Shown here piece after piece: positions 1-7,226 of a stretch of DNA of 7,894 bases. Source of the DNA: JACCUZ01 sp038246575. GTDB taxonomy: Bacteria > Actinomycetota > Actinomycetes > JACCUZ01. Position 1 is the first letter of the stretch. Each line of letters starts with the position of its first letter. Location of the stretch: the NCBI GenBank assembly GCA_038246575.1, contig JBBRVU010000187.1, positions 1 through 7,894 of the forward strand, read 5' to 3'. The notes below the pieces were generated by a model. The model was not told where the DNA came from. It did not search any database and saw only the letters and a list, made by a program, of their open reading frames with translations. The position numbers were made by a program, and so were the translations under genes.

Positions 1-1
1 C

Positions 2-1042
<1,041 letters not shown>

Positions 1043-1140
1043 GCCGCCGCGCACTACCGATAGGGTTGCCACCGGTGCGCCGGGAAGCCTGGTCGGCAGG
1101 TCCACCTGTCATGCCCAGCCGGCTCCTGGAGGTTCTAACG
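1043..1140 (+). promoter_or_regulatory. Spacer upstream of the CBS-permease-nhaA run, possible promoter region
   Basis: This is the largest non-coding gap in the window and the natural place for a promoter of the six-gene run that follows. What can be seen is weak. TAGGGT at 1061-1066 could be a -10 hexamer of the TANNNT type, with no convincing -35. There is a perfect palindrome CACCGGTG at 1070-1077 and a dyad CAGGT-CC-ACCTG at 1097-1108. No terminator hairpin with a T-tract follows acs, so read-through from acs cannot be excluded. The assignment rests on position and is inference. Confidence 0.25.
1128..1132 (+). promoter_or_regulatory. Ribosome binding site of the CBS-domain gene
   Basis: GGAGG lies 8 bases before the ATG at 1141. 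It decides the start: the frame remains open upstream to a TTG at 1066, but that start has no comparable site and would add 25 residues unrelated to a CBS domain. Confidence 0.75.
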
Positions 1141-1593
1141 ATGCGTGCGCGCGATCTTGCCCAAGAGTTCCCCACGGTGTCCCTGGACGCCCCCGCCATG
1201 CAGGCGGCCCGGATGCTCAGCAGCGAGAAGCTGCCCGGGCTGATCATCACCGACAGCGACGGCCACCCCTACACCGTGCTCCCGGGGTCGCAGGTGCTGA
1301 ACTTCCTCATCCCGACCTACGTCAAGGACGACCCCCGGCTCGCACGTGTCTTCAGCGAGGAGGCCTCGGACGAGCTGTGCGCGAAGCTCTCGGACGCGAC
1401 CGTGCGCGACCTGCTGCCAGAGAAGCACGACATCGACGAGCTGCCCATCGTCGACCATGACGCGACGACGATCGAGGTGGCCGCGGTGATGGCGCGCATG
1501 CACAGCCCGGTCGTCGCGGTCGTCGACGGCGACAAGGTGCTCGGGGCGATCTCGGTGCGCCGCCTTCTCAACCAGCTGCTCCCGGACGCCTGA
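1141..1593 (+). CDS. Small CBS-domain pair protein
   Basis: This is a 150-residue soluble protein made almost entirely of two CBS motifs, which pair into a Bateman module that usually binds adenine nucleotides or other ligands and regulates a partner. The first motif spans about residues 1-58 (with LPGLIITDSDG) and the second about 85-148 (SPVVAVVDGDKVLGAISVRRLL). They are joined by a linker rich in charged residues. No membrane segment, signal peptide or catalytic domain is present, so it probably acts in trans. The residues that usually contact ribose (Thr/Ser-x-x-Asp at the end of each motif) are altered: Ser-Val-Arg-Arg in the second and no such pattern in the first, so the ligand is uncertain. 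Its stop is 4 bases before the permease gene, which suggests regulation of that transporter; this is inference. The start is fixed by a strong ribosome binding site. Confidence 0.88.
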   Translation: MRARDLAQEFPTVSLDAPAMQAARMLSSEKLPGLIITDSDGHPYTVLPGSQVLNFLIPTYVKDDPRLARVFSEEASDELCAKLSDATVRDLLPEKHDIDELPIVDHDATTIEVAAVMARMHSPVVAVVDGDKVLGAISVRRLLNQLLPDA

Positions 1594-1597
1594 GCCT

Positions 1598-2890
1598 GTG
1601 ATCACAGTCCTCGCGGTCGCCGGGTTCATCGGCGCCTACATCCTCATCGCCACCGAACGCATCCACCGGGTTGCCGCCGCACTGGGCGGGGCAACCTTCA
1701 TGGTCCTCATCGGCGTCGTCAACGCCGAGACCGCCTTCTTCAGCGAAGAGACCGGCGTCGACTGGAACGTCATCTTCCTGCTGCTCGGCATGATGATCAT
1801 CGTCAGCGTGCTGAAGCAGACCGGCGTCTTCGACTACGTCGCGATCTGGGCCGCCAAGCGGGCCAAGGGCAAGCCCTACGCGATCATGGTGCTGCTCGTG
1901 CTGATCACGGCGGTCGCGTCGGCGTTGCTCGACAACGTCACGACGGTCCTACTGATCGCCCCTGTCACCCTGCTGGTCTGCGAGCGACTCGGTGTCCCGC
2001 CGGTGCCGTTTCTCATCGCCGAGGTCCTGGCGTCCAACATCGGTGGCACGGCGACGCTGATCGGCGACCCGCCGAACATCATCATCGCCAGTCGGGCCGA
2101 CCTGTCCTTCAACGACTTCCTGATCAACCTCGGCCCGATCGTCGTGGTCCTGCTGGCCGTCTTCGTCCTCATGTGCCGGGTGATGTTCCGCTCGGCCTTC
2201 CACTACGACGAAGAGCGGGTCGCCGATGTGATGGCGCTGGACGAGAAGGAGGTCATCCGCGACAAGGGCCTGCTGATCCGGTCGCTGATCGTCCTCACCG
2301 GCGTCATGGTCGGCTTCGTGCTGCACTCGGCGCTGCACATCGAGCCCTCGATCGTCGCGCTCGTCGGCGCCGGGGTGCTCGTCGCGGTCGCCCGCCTCGA
2401 TCCGCCGGAGTTCCTCGAGGACGTCGAGTGGCCCACGCTCGTGTTCTTCATGGGTCTGTTCGTGATGGTCGGCGCCCTCGTCGAGGTCGGCGTCATCGAG
2501 AAGCTCGGCGAGCAGGTCACCGAGGCGGTCGGGGAGAACTACTTCCTCGCCTCGACCGTGCTGTTGGGAGGTTCGGCGGTGCTGTCCGGGATCGTCGACA
2601 ACATCCCCTATGTCGCCACCGTGTCGCCCCTGGTCCAGGACCTGGTCCAGAGTGGTGGCGGCGCCACGCAGTCGGACTCGCTGTGGTGGTCGCTGGCGCT
2701 GGGTGCGGACCTCGGTGGCAACGCGACCGCCGTCGGCGCGAGCGCGAACGTTGTGGTCCTCGGCATCGCCGCCCGCAACGGTCACCCGATCTCGTTCTGG
2801 CAGTTCACGAAGTACGGCATGGTCACCGCGTTCGTGACGATCCTGATCGCGTGGCCGTACCTCTACCTGCGGTACTTCTTCTTCGCCTGA
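1598..2890 (+). CDS. ArsB/NhaD-type permease (ion transporter superfamily, SLC13-like)
   Basis: This is a 430-residue polytopic inner-membrane transporter. Two similar halves are visible, as expected for the inverted-repeat fold. The first has SALLDNVTTVLLIAPV (residues 108-123) and SNIGGTATLIGDPPNI (146-161). The second has SGIVDNIPYVATVSPLV (330-346) and GADLGGNATAVGASANVVVLG-like residues (369-389). Paired DN and GG(T/N)AT...G motifs of this kind typify the ArsB, NhaD and OCA2 P-protein relatives. A charged cytosolic loop lies near residues 202-224. Substrate cannot be read from sequence. No ArsR, ArsC or ArsA gene is adjacent, and NhaA follows, so Na+/H+ or organic/inorganic anion transport is at least as likely as arsenite efflux. 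The start is GTG, 4 bases after the CBS gene, without a clear ribosome binding site, so it probably depends on translational coupling. The next start is 1 base after its stop. Confidence 0.88.
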   Translation: MITVLAVAGFIGAYILIATERIHRVAAALGGATFMVLIGVVNAETAFFSEETGVDWNVIFLLLGMMIIVSVLKQTGVFDYVAIWAAKRAKGKPYAIMVLLVLITAVASALLDNVTTVLLIAPVTLLVCERLGVPPVPFLIAEVLASNIGGTATLIGDPPNIIIASRADLSFNDFLINLGPIVVVLLAVFVLMCRVMFRSAFHYDEERVADVMALDEKEVIRDKGLLIRSLIVLTGVMVGFVLHSALHIEPSIVALVGAGVLVAVARLDPPEFLEDVEWPTLVFFMGLFVMVGALVEVGVIEKLGEQVTEAVGENYFLASTVLLGGSAVLSGIVDNIPYVATVSPLVQDLVQSGGGATQSDSLWWSLALGADLGGNATAVGASANVVVLGIAARNGHPISFWQFTKYGMVTAFVTILIAWPYLYLRYFFFA

Positions 2891-2891
2891 G

Positions 2892-4142
2892 ATGACTTCC
2901 GCACCCAAGCGCGCGCGCCGGGCCGTCCTCGACGCGCTGCCCCTCAACGAGCAGAAGTTCATTGCCGAGGCGCTGCGCGAGGAGACCGTCGGCGGCGCGA
3001 TCCTGCTTGTCGCCGCCACCGTCGCTGTCGTCTGGGCCAGCTCCCCGTGGGCCCAGTCGTACGACGACCTGCGTCATGTGGTGATCGGGCCGAGCGCCCT
3101 GCACCTCGACCTCGACCTGGAGACGTGGGCGGCCGACGGACTGCTCGCCATCTTCTTCTTCGTCGCGGGTCTCGAGCTCAAGCGTGAGCTGGTGGTCGGC
3201 CAGCTGCGACGGCCGTCGGAGGCGATCCTGCCGATGGTGGCCGCCATCAGCGGCATGGTGGTGCCGGCGGGGCTCTACCTCGCACTGGTCATCGGTGACG
3301 CCGACGCGGTCAAGGGCTGGGCGGTGCCGATCGCGACCGACATCGCGTTCGCCCTGGCCGTGCTGGCCGTCCTGGGCTCGGCCCTGCCGACCCAGGTCCG
3401 AGCGTTCCTGCTGACACTCGCGATCGTCGACGACCTGGGGGCAATCCTCGTCATCGCGATCGGGTTCACCGACGACATCAACCTGCTGGCTCTCGCCGGC
3501 GCCGGTGCCGTGCTCGGCCTCTACCTCTTGCTGGTGAGGCTGCGCACCACGCCGGCCGTCCTCGTCATCCCGCTCGCGCTGGTGCTGTGGGGGCTCGTCC
3601 ACGAGAGCGGGGTGCACGCGACCATCGCGGGCGTGGCGCTCGGCCTGGCGACGCGCGTGCGACCCGACCCGGGCGACGACCACTCCCCGGCCGAGCATCT
3701 CGAGCACCTGGTCCGACCCGTGTCGGCCGGCGTCGCGGTGCCCCTGTTCGCGTTGCTCTCGGCCGGTGTGAGCGTCCGTCCCGACGCTCTCGGGGCCGCC
3801 GCACGGGACACCGCGGCCGTCGCCGTCGTGATCGCCCTGGTCGCCGGCAAGTTCCTCGGGGTCTTCGGCGGCACGTGGCTGACCGCGCGCCTGACCCGGG
3901 CCGAGCTGAGCCCGGACATCCACTGGGGCGACATCGCCGCGGTCGGGTTCCTCAGCGGCATCGGCTTCACCGTCTCCCTGCTCATCACCGACCTCGCGTT
4001 CCCGGGAGAAGACCGCCTGGACAACGTCAAGGTAGGGGTCCTGGCCGCGTCCCTGCTGGCAGCCGTGCTGGCCGGCGTACTGCTGCGGAAGCGGTCCCGG
4101 CATCATCGGGAGGCGTCACCGGCCGATCGTGGGGGAGACTGA
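2892..4142 (+). CDS. nhaA: Na+/H+ antiporter NhaA
   Basis: This integral membrane antiporter expels Na+ (or Li+) in exchange for protons and supports pH and salt homeostasis. The 416-residue protein matches NhaA throughout. It has FFFVAGLELKREL (88-100), PIATDIAFALAVLAVLG (146-162), LAIVDDLGAI (176-185), HESGVHATIAGVALGL (237-252), FALLSAGVS (286-294) and LSGIGFTVSLLITDLAF (354-370). The catalytic aspartates corresponding to E. coli D163/D164 are D180/D181. D150 and K320 (in AGKFLG) match E. coli D133 and K300, and H242 matches the pH-response histidine H225, so all key residues are intact. The ATG lies one base after the permease stop (TGAGATG) and lacks a clear ribosome binding site, which implies coupled translation. 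The hydrophilic C-terminal tail after about residue 400 is normal. The large opposite-strand open frame across it is a GC-rich shadow. Confidence 0.96.
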   Translation: MTSAPKRARRAVLDALPLNEQKFIAEALREETVGGAILLVAATVAVVWASSPWAQSYDDLRHVVIGPSALHLDLDLETWAADGLLAIFFFVAGLELKRELVVGQLRRPSEAILPMVAAISGMVVPAGLYLALVIGDADAVKGWAVPIATDIAFALAVLAVLGSALPTQVRAFLLTLAIVDDLGAILVIAIGFTDDINLLALAGAGAVLGLYLLLVRLRTTPAVLVIPLALVLWGLVHESGVHATIAGVALGLATRVRPDPGDDHSPAEHLEHLVRPVSAGVAVPLFALLSAGVSVRPDALGAAARDTAAVAVVIALVAGKFLGVFGGTWLTARLTRAELSPDIHWGDIAAVGFLSGIGFTVSLLITDLAFPGEDRLDNVKVGVLAASLLAAVLAGVLLRKRSRHHREASPADRGGD

Positions 4143-4147
4143 CCTCC

Positions 4148-4186
4148 ATGACGACTGCCCGCCCGCTGCAGGAGGCCCGACCATGA
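4148..4186 (+). other. Possible 12-codon leader minicistron before the holin-family gene
   Basis: An ATG at 4148 opens a 12-codon frame (MTTARPLQEARP) whose TGA at 4184-4186 overlaps the ATG of the next gene as ATGA. A G-rich site, GGGGGAG at 4131-4137, lies 10 bases upstream of this ATG. The arrangement would let ribosomes finishing the peptide re-start on the downstream gene. The frame is too short for composition to support it, and it may be chance. Confidence 0.2.
4170..4175 (+). promoter_or_regulatory. Ribosome binding site of the holin-family gene
   Basis: AGGAGG lies 7 bases before the ATG at 4183. It favours that start over the in-frame GTG at 4129, which would overlap nhaA and add 18 atypical residues. 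Confidence 0.75.
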
Positions 4187-4623
4187 CCGCCAGCGCACCG
4201 CGATCCGACACCCCCGTGGGACCCCCCGAGGAGACGCTCGGGGCCTTGTTCGTCACGGCGAGCCGCGACCTGTCCGCCCTCGTCCGCGACGAGGTCGAGC
4301 TGGCCAAGGCCGAGATCAAGGTCGACATGAAGAACGGCGCCAAGGGCGGGGCCATGTTCGGCGCCGCCGGGTTCCTCGCCCTCTTGGCCGTGATCCTGCT
4401 CTCGATCGCCTTCGCGTACGGCCTGGTGGCCGCCGGTCTGCACCCGGCACTGGCGTTCCTCGTGGTCGCCGTCATCTATCTGGTCGTCGCGGGGATCCTC
4501 GCCTTCGTCGGCAAGAAGGCCGTGAGCAAGGTCGGGCCGCCCGAGCGCGCGATCCGGACCGGCAAGGAGACGGCGGCGTTCCTCAAGAGCCCGCGCTCGA
4601 ACGGGGACACCGCAGGATCGTGA
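4183..4623 (+). CDS. Phage holin family / actinobacterial holin-X-like membrane protein (Rv3669-like)
   Basis: This is a 146-residue protein with a proline-rich N-terminus and an amphipathic charged helix (about 27-50, RDLSALVRDEVELAKAEIK). Two hydrophobic helices follow, at about 56-83 and 87-109, then a basic tail. This matches the chromosomal 'putative actinobacterial holin-X, holin superfamily III' family (formerly DUF1469), to which I believe M. tuberculosis Rv3669 belongs. The name is historical: there is no lysin, portal or other phage gene nearby, so it is better seen as a small envelope membrane protein of unknown role. Its conserved position beside an EphE-like gene suggests a shared cell-envelope function. 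It starts 40 bases after nhaA, behind the best ribosome binding site of the run, and its stop is 3 bases before the hydrolase start. Confidence 0.85.
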   Translation: MTASAPRSDTPVGPPEETLGALFVTASRDLSALVRDEVELAKAEIKVDMKNGAKGGAMFGAAGFLALLAVILLSIAFAYGLVAAGLHPALAFLVVAVIYLVVAGILAFVGKKAVSKVGPPERAIRTGKETAAFLKSPRSNGDTAGS

Positions 4624-4626
4624 TCA

Positions 4627-5586
4627 GTGCGCAGCCGCGGGAGACCTGAGCAGCCGCCGGACGCAGCCGTCTCGCGGGTGCCCGGCCCGTGGGAGCACCA
4701 GATGGTCGCCGCCAACGGCGCGCGCTTCCACGTCGCGGTCCAGGGCGAGGGGCCTCTCGTGCTCCTGCTGCACGGGTTCCCGCAGTTCTGGTGGGCCTGG
4801 CGGCACCAGCTTCCGGCGTTGGCGGCGGCGGGCTACCGCGCTGCGGCCATGGACCTGCGCGGCTTCGGTGCCAGCGACAAGCCGCCGCGCGGCTACGACC
4901 CGCGGACCCTCGCGGAGGACGCGGCCGGAGTGATCCGGTCCCTCGGTGAACGCGACGCAGTGGTGGTGGGTCAGGGGCTCGGCGGGCTGGTCGCCTGGAC
5001 GCTCGCCGTGATCCACCCCCGGCAGGTGCGCCGCCTCGTCGCGGTCTCGATGCCGCACCCGCGGCGGCTGCGCCGCGCGCACCTGACCGAGCCCCGGCAG
5101 ATCAGGGCCAGCTCCCACGTCCTGGCCTTCCAGCGACCGGTGCTCCCCGAGCGCGGCCTGGTGGCCGACGGCGCACAACAGGTTGCCGACCTGCTGTCCG
5201 GCTGGGGCGGACCCGGCTTCCCGGACGCCGACACCGAGGCCCGTTACCGCGAGGCGGCGCGGATCCCCGGCGTCGCCCACTGCGCTCTGGAGTCCTACCG
5301 GTGGGCGGTCCGTTCACTGCCCCGCGCCGACGGCCTGCGCTACGCGCGTCGGATGGCGAGTCCGGTGACCGTGCCGACCCTGCACGTGCACGGCGACCAG
5401 GACGGCACCATCCTCGCTGCGAGCGCTCGCGGCTCCGCCCGCTACGTCGAGGCGTCCTACCGGTGGGAGGTCGTCCCGCAGGCCGGGCACTTCGTGCCGG
5501 AGGAGGCACCCGAGGAGTTCAACCGGCTGCTGCTGTCGTGGCTGGACCAGCCGGCCCCCGAGGAGAGCGGGGTCGTGCGCCCATGA
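4627..5586 (+). CDS. EphE-like alpha/beta-hydrolase with non-canonical nucleophile position
   Basis: This 319-residue alpha/beta-hydrolase-fold protein belongs to the epoxide hydrolase branch. The oxyanion-hole motif HGFPQFWWAWR (49-59), DLRGFGASDKPPRGYD (76-91), a lid segment with YRWAVRS (224-230), the acid in HGDQDG (D259) and the C-terminal histidine in AGHFVPEEAPEEFN (H288) are all present. The nucleophile elbow, normally G-H-D-W/L-G-G, reads G-Q-G-L-G-G at 115-120, so the catalytic Asp is Gly117 (codon 4975-4977). The classical ester-intermediate mechanism therefore looks impossible unless another residue serves. Position next to a holin-family gene and opposite marP matches M. tuberculosis ephE (Rv3670). 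The GTG start has an AGGA 9 bases upstream; an in-frame GTG at 4678 is an alternative that would remove 17 residues. The stop overlaps the DUF309 start as ATGA. Fold confidence is high; enzymatic activity is uncertain. Confidence 0.88.
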   Translation: MRSRGRPEQPPDAAVSRVPGPWEHQMVAANGARFHVAVQGEGPLVLLLHGFPQFWWAWRHQLPALAAAGYRAAAMDLRGFGASDKPPRGYDPRTLAEDAAGVIRSLGERDAVVVGQGLGGLVAWTLAVIHPRQVRRLVAVSMPHPRRLRRAHLTEPRQIRASSHVLAFQRPVLPERGLVADGAQQVADLLSGWGGPGFPDADTEARYREAARIPGVAHCALESYRWAVRSLPRADGLRYARRMASPVTVPTLHVHGDQDGTILAASARGSARYVEASYRWEVVPQAGHFVPEEAPEEFNRLLLSWLDQPAPEESGVVRP

Positions 5587-6038
5587 CTGACGGCCGCGAT
5601 CGGGACCCCGCCGGACGGGCCCACAACGCCCGGCCCCGGGACGGTCTCGGTCGCCCGCTCCCCCACGGCACCGCGGGCGTGGAGCGCGTGCCCGAGGATC
5701 TCGTCCTCCCGCCGCGTGAGTCGCTGGCCGAGGCGCAGCGACTGCTCTCCGCCGGCCGACCCTTCCATGCCCACGAGGTGCTCGAGGGCACCTGGAAGGC
5801 GGCCCCGGCCGACGAGCGCGACCTGTGGCAGGGCCTGGCGCAGCTGGCGGTGGGCCTGACCCACCGGGCTCGTGGCAACGCGACCGGGGCGGCCACGTTG
5901 CTCCGCCGGGGTGCCGGGCTGCTCGCGCCGTACGCCGATGCCCCGCCGCACGGCCTGGATCTCGCGGCGATCATCGCCACCGCGCACGCTTTGGCCGACG
6001 ACCCCGGCGATGTGCGCCAGCTGTCCCTGCTCGGCTGA
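5583..6038 (+). CDS. DUF309 family protein
   Basis: This 151-residue protein has no signal peptide or membrane helix and belongs to the DUF309 family, whose function is not established. The family core is clear: FHAHEVLEGTWK at 61-72 and QGLAQLAVGLTHRARGNATG at 83-102, followed by ALL-type helix residues. About 45 N-terminal residues are polar and probably disordered (RPRDGLGRPLPHG at 17-29). The conserved histidines and glutamates (H62, H64, E65, E68, H94) sit on predicted helices and could form a metal or ligand site, which is inference. The ATG overlaps the stop of the EphE-like gene (ATGA), so translation is probably coupled. This is the last gene of the plus-strand run and ends 6 bases from the convergent marP. 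Confidence 0.88.
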   Translation: MTDGRDRDPAGRAHNARPRDGLGRPLPHGTAGVERVPEDLVLPPRESLAEAQRLLSAGRPFHAHEVLEGTWKAAPADERDLWQGLAQLAVGLTHRARGNATGAATLLRRGAGLLAPYADAPPHGLDLAAIIATAHALADDPGDVRQLSLLG

Positions 6039-6044
6039 GCCCGA
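6039..6044. other. Convergent junction without room for a separate terminator
   Basis: Only 6 bases separate the DUF309 stop and the marP stop. A 4-bp hairpin, GCTC-GGCT-GAGC, spans 6029-6040 but has no T-tract and is too weak to call a terminator. Transcripts from both sides probably overlap into the opposing gene. Confidence 0.4.
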
Positions 6045-7226
6045 TCAGGCGCAGGCACCGGTGGCGACGGCAGCGGTGGCGTCGCGGCCTTCCTCGATGA
6101 CCGGGCGGGTCTCGTCGACGGTCAGGGCGTAACCGGTCTGCGGGTCGTCGAGGGACTTGGCGAACACGACGCCGTAGACCTGACCGTCCAGGCTCAGCAA
6201 CGGACCACCGGAGTTGCCCGGCTCGACGTCGGCGTACAGCGAGAAGACCTCGCGCGTGACCTGCCGGCGCTGGTAGATGTCCGGGCCGCGGGCATTGATC
6301 GTGTCGCGGATGCGGGCGGCTTCGAGCCGGTAGGAGCCACCACCGGGGAAGCCGGCGACGACCGCCTGGTCGCCGCGCTCGCCGGAGGCATCCAGCGGGA
6401 TGGGCGTGGCCCGCAGGTCGGGGACGAACAGGACCGCGAGGTCTCGGTTGGAGTCGTAGAGCACGACGCGGGCGGAGTACTTGCGCCCGTCCCCCCCGAT
6501 CTGCACCTCGGGGTCGTCGACCCCTGCCACGACGTGGGCGTTGGTCAGCACGTGCCGTGGGGACATGACGAACCCGGTGCCGCCGAGCCGGCGGTTGCAG
6601 CTGCTCGCGGTGCCCATCACCTTGACCACGCTGGTGCCGGCCCGGCGTACGGCGTTGGTGCCGATGATGCCCTGCCTCGGCGGGTCGACCGCCCGGATCG
6701 TCTCCGGCGACAGCCCGCCGAACACCCGCGGCAAGCCGTTGTCGTCGAGCACCCTGCGGAACGAGGAGAACAACGTGTGGGCCTCGTTGGGCACCACCTG
6801 GTCGACGGCGGTGATGACGCGGGAGTCGCTGATCTGGCGCGAGAGCTCCGGGACCGGCCCGGGCCGCAGCGCCGAGGCAAGGAACCAGGAGACGAGCAGC
6901 ATCGCGAGGACGCTGACCAGGGCGCCCATCCCGGCGTCGACCACGCGCACCGGGCGCCAGGTCAGCCGATCGCGGAGCAGCGAGCCGATCCACGCCAGCA
7001 GCACCTGACCGATGGTGGCGGCCAGCAGCACCAGCCCGATCGCGATCAGGGTCTGCATCAGGCCCGGATCGAACCGGGCCACCAGGCGCGGCACCACGAT
7101 CAAGCCGCCGACCCCGCCGCCGATGAAGCCGGCGAAGGCGAGGACTCCGACGACGAAGCCCTGCCGGTAGCCGGAGTAGGCGAAGGACAGTGCCGAGATC
7201 AGCAGGATGATGTCGAGCCAGTTCAC
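6045..7226 (-). CDS. marP: MarP-type membrane-anchored trypsin-like serine protease
   Basis: This 393-residue protein starts at GTG (7226-7224), close to the 397 residues of M. tuberculosis Rv3671c (MarP), which is required for acid resistance and acts in the periplasm. The N-terminus holds four hydrophobic helices (about 4-20, 23-45, 57-84 and 97-119) in a CvpA-like layout. A linker and a chymotrypsin-fold domain from about residue 185 follow. The triad is visible as H231 (TNAHVVAG), D262 (NRDLAVL) and S339 (EPGNSGGPL). The only two cysteines, C210 and C392, match the M. tuberculosis C214-C395 disulfide, which stabilises the protease under oxidising conditions. The start overlaps the stop of the upstream NUDIX gene (GTGA) and has a good ribosome binding site, so a longer frame reaching 7505 is not the real gene. 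Role in pH stress is by homology. Confidence 0.95.
   Translation of the reverse strand: MNWLDIILLISALSFAYSGYRQGFVVGVLAFAGFIGGGVGGLIVVPRLVARFDPGLMQTLIAIGLVLLAATIGQVLLAWIGSLLRDRLTWRPVRVVDAGMGALVSVLAMLLVSWFLASALRPGPVPELSRQISDSRVITAVDQVVPNEAHTLFSSFRRVLDDNGLPRVFGGLSPETIRAVDPPRQGIIGTNAVRRAGTSVVKVMGTASSCNRRLGGTGFVMSPRHVLTNAHVVAGVDDPEVQIGGDGRKYSARVVLYDSNRDLAVLFVPDLRATPIPLDASGERGDQAVVAGFPGGGSYRLEAARIRDTINARGPDIYQRRQVTREVFSLYADVEPGNSGGPLLSLDGQVYGVVFAKSLDDPQTGYALTVDETRPVIEEGRDATAAVATGACA

Noticed and set aside
1598..2890. Arsenic resistance locus
   Set aside because: The permease is ArsB-like only at superfamily level, and no arsR, arsC or arsA is adjacent; NhaA adjacency argues for cation or other transport.
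1949..3019. 356-residue minus-strand open frame opposite the permease gene
   Set aside because: Low-complexity charged translation with no recognisable motif, and it overlaps two well-supported genes.
3102..3119. Short tandem repeat of CTCGAC in nhaA
   Set aside because: It encodes the Leu-Asp repeats of an extramembrane loop; two copies are too few to be meaningful.
2823..4106. 427-residue open frame on the minus strand opposite nhaA
   Set aside because: It is rich in Asp, Gln, His, Arg and Glu with no domain, as expected for a GC-rich antisense shadow; nhaA on the other strand is intact from end to end.
4183..4623. Holin-family gene as a sign of a prophage
   Set aside because: This family is a common chromosomal actinobacterial membrane protein, the neighbours are housekeeping genes, and no other phage function is present.
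6029..6040. Hairpin as a bidirectional terminator at the convergent junction
   Set aside because: The stem is only 4 bp, has no T-tract, and overlaps the DUF309 stop codon.
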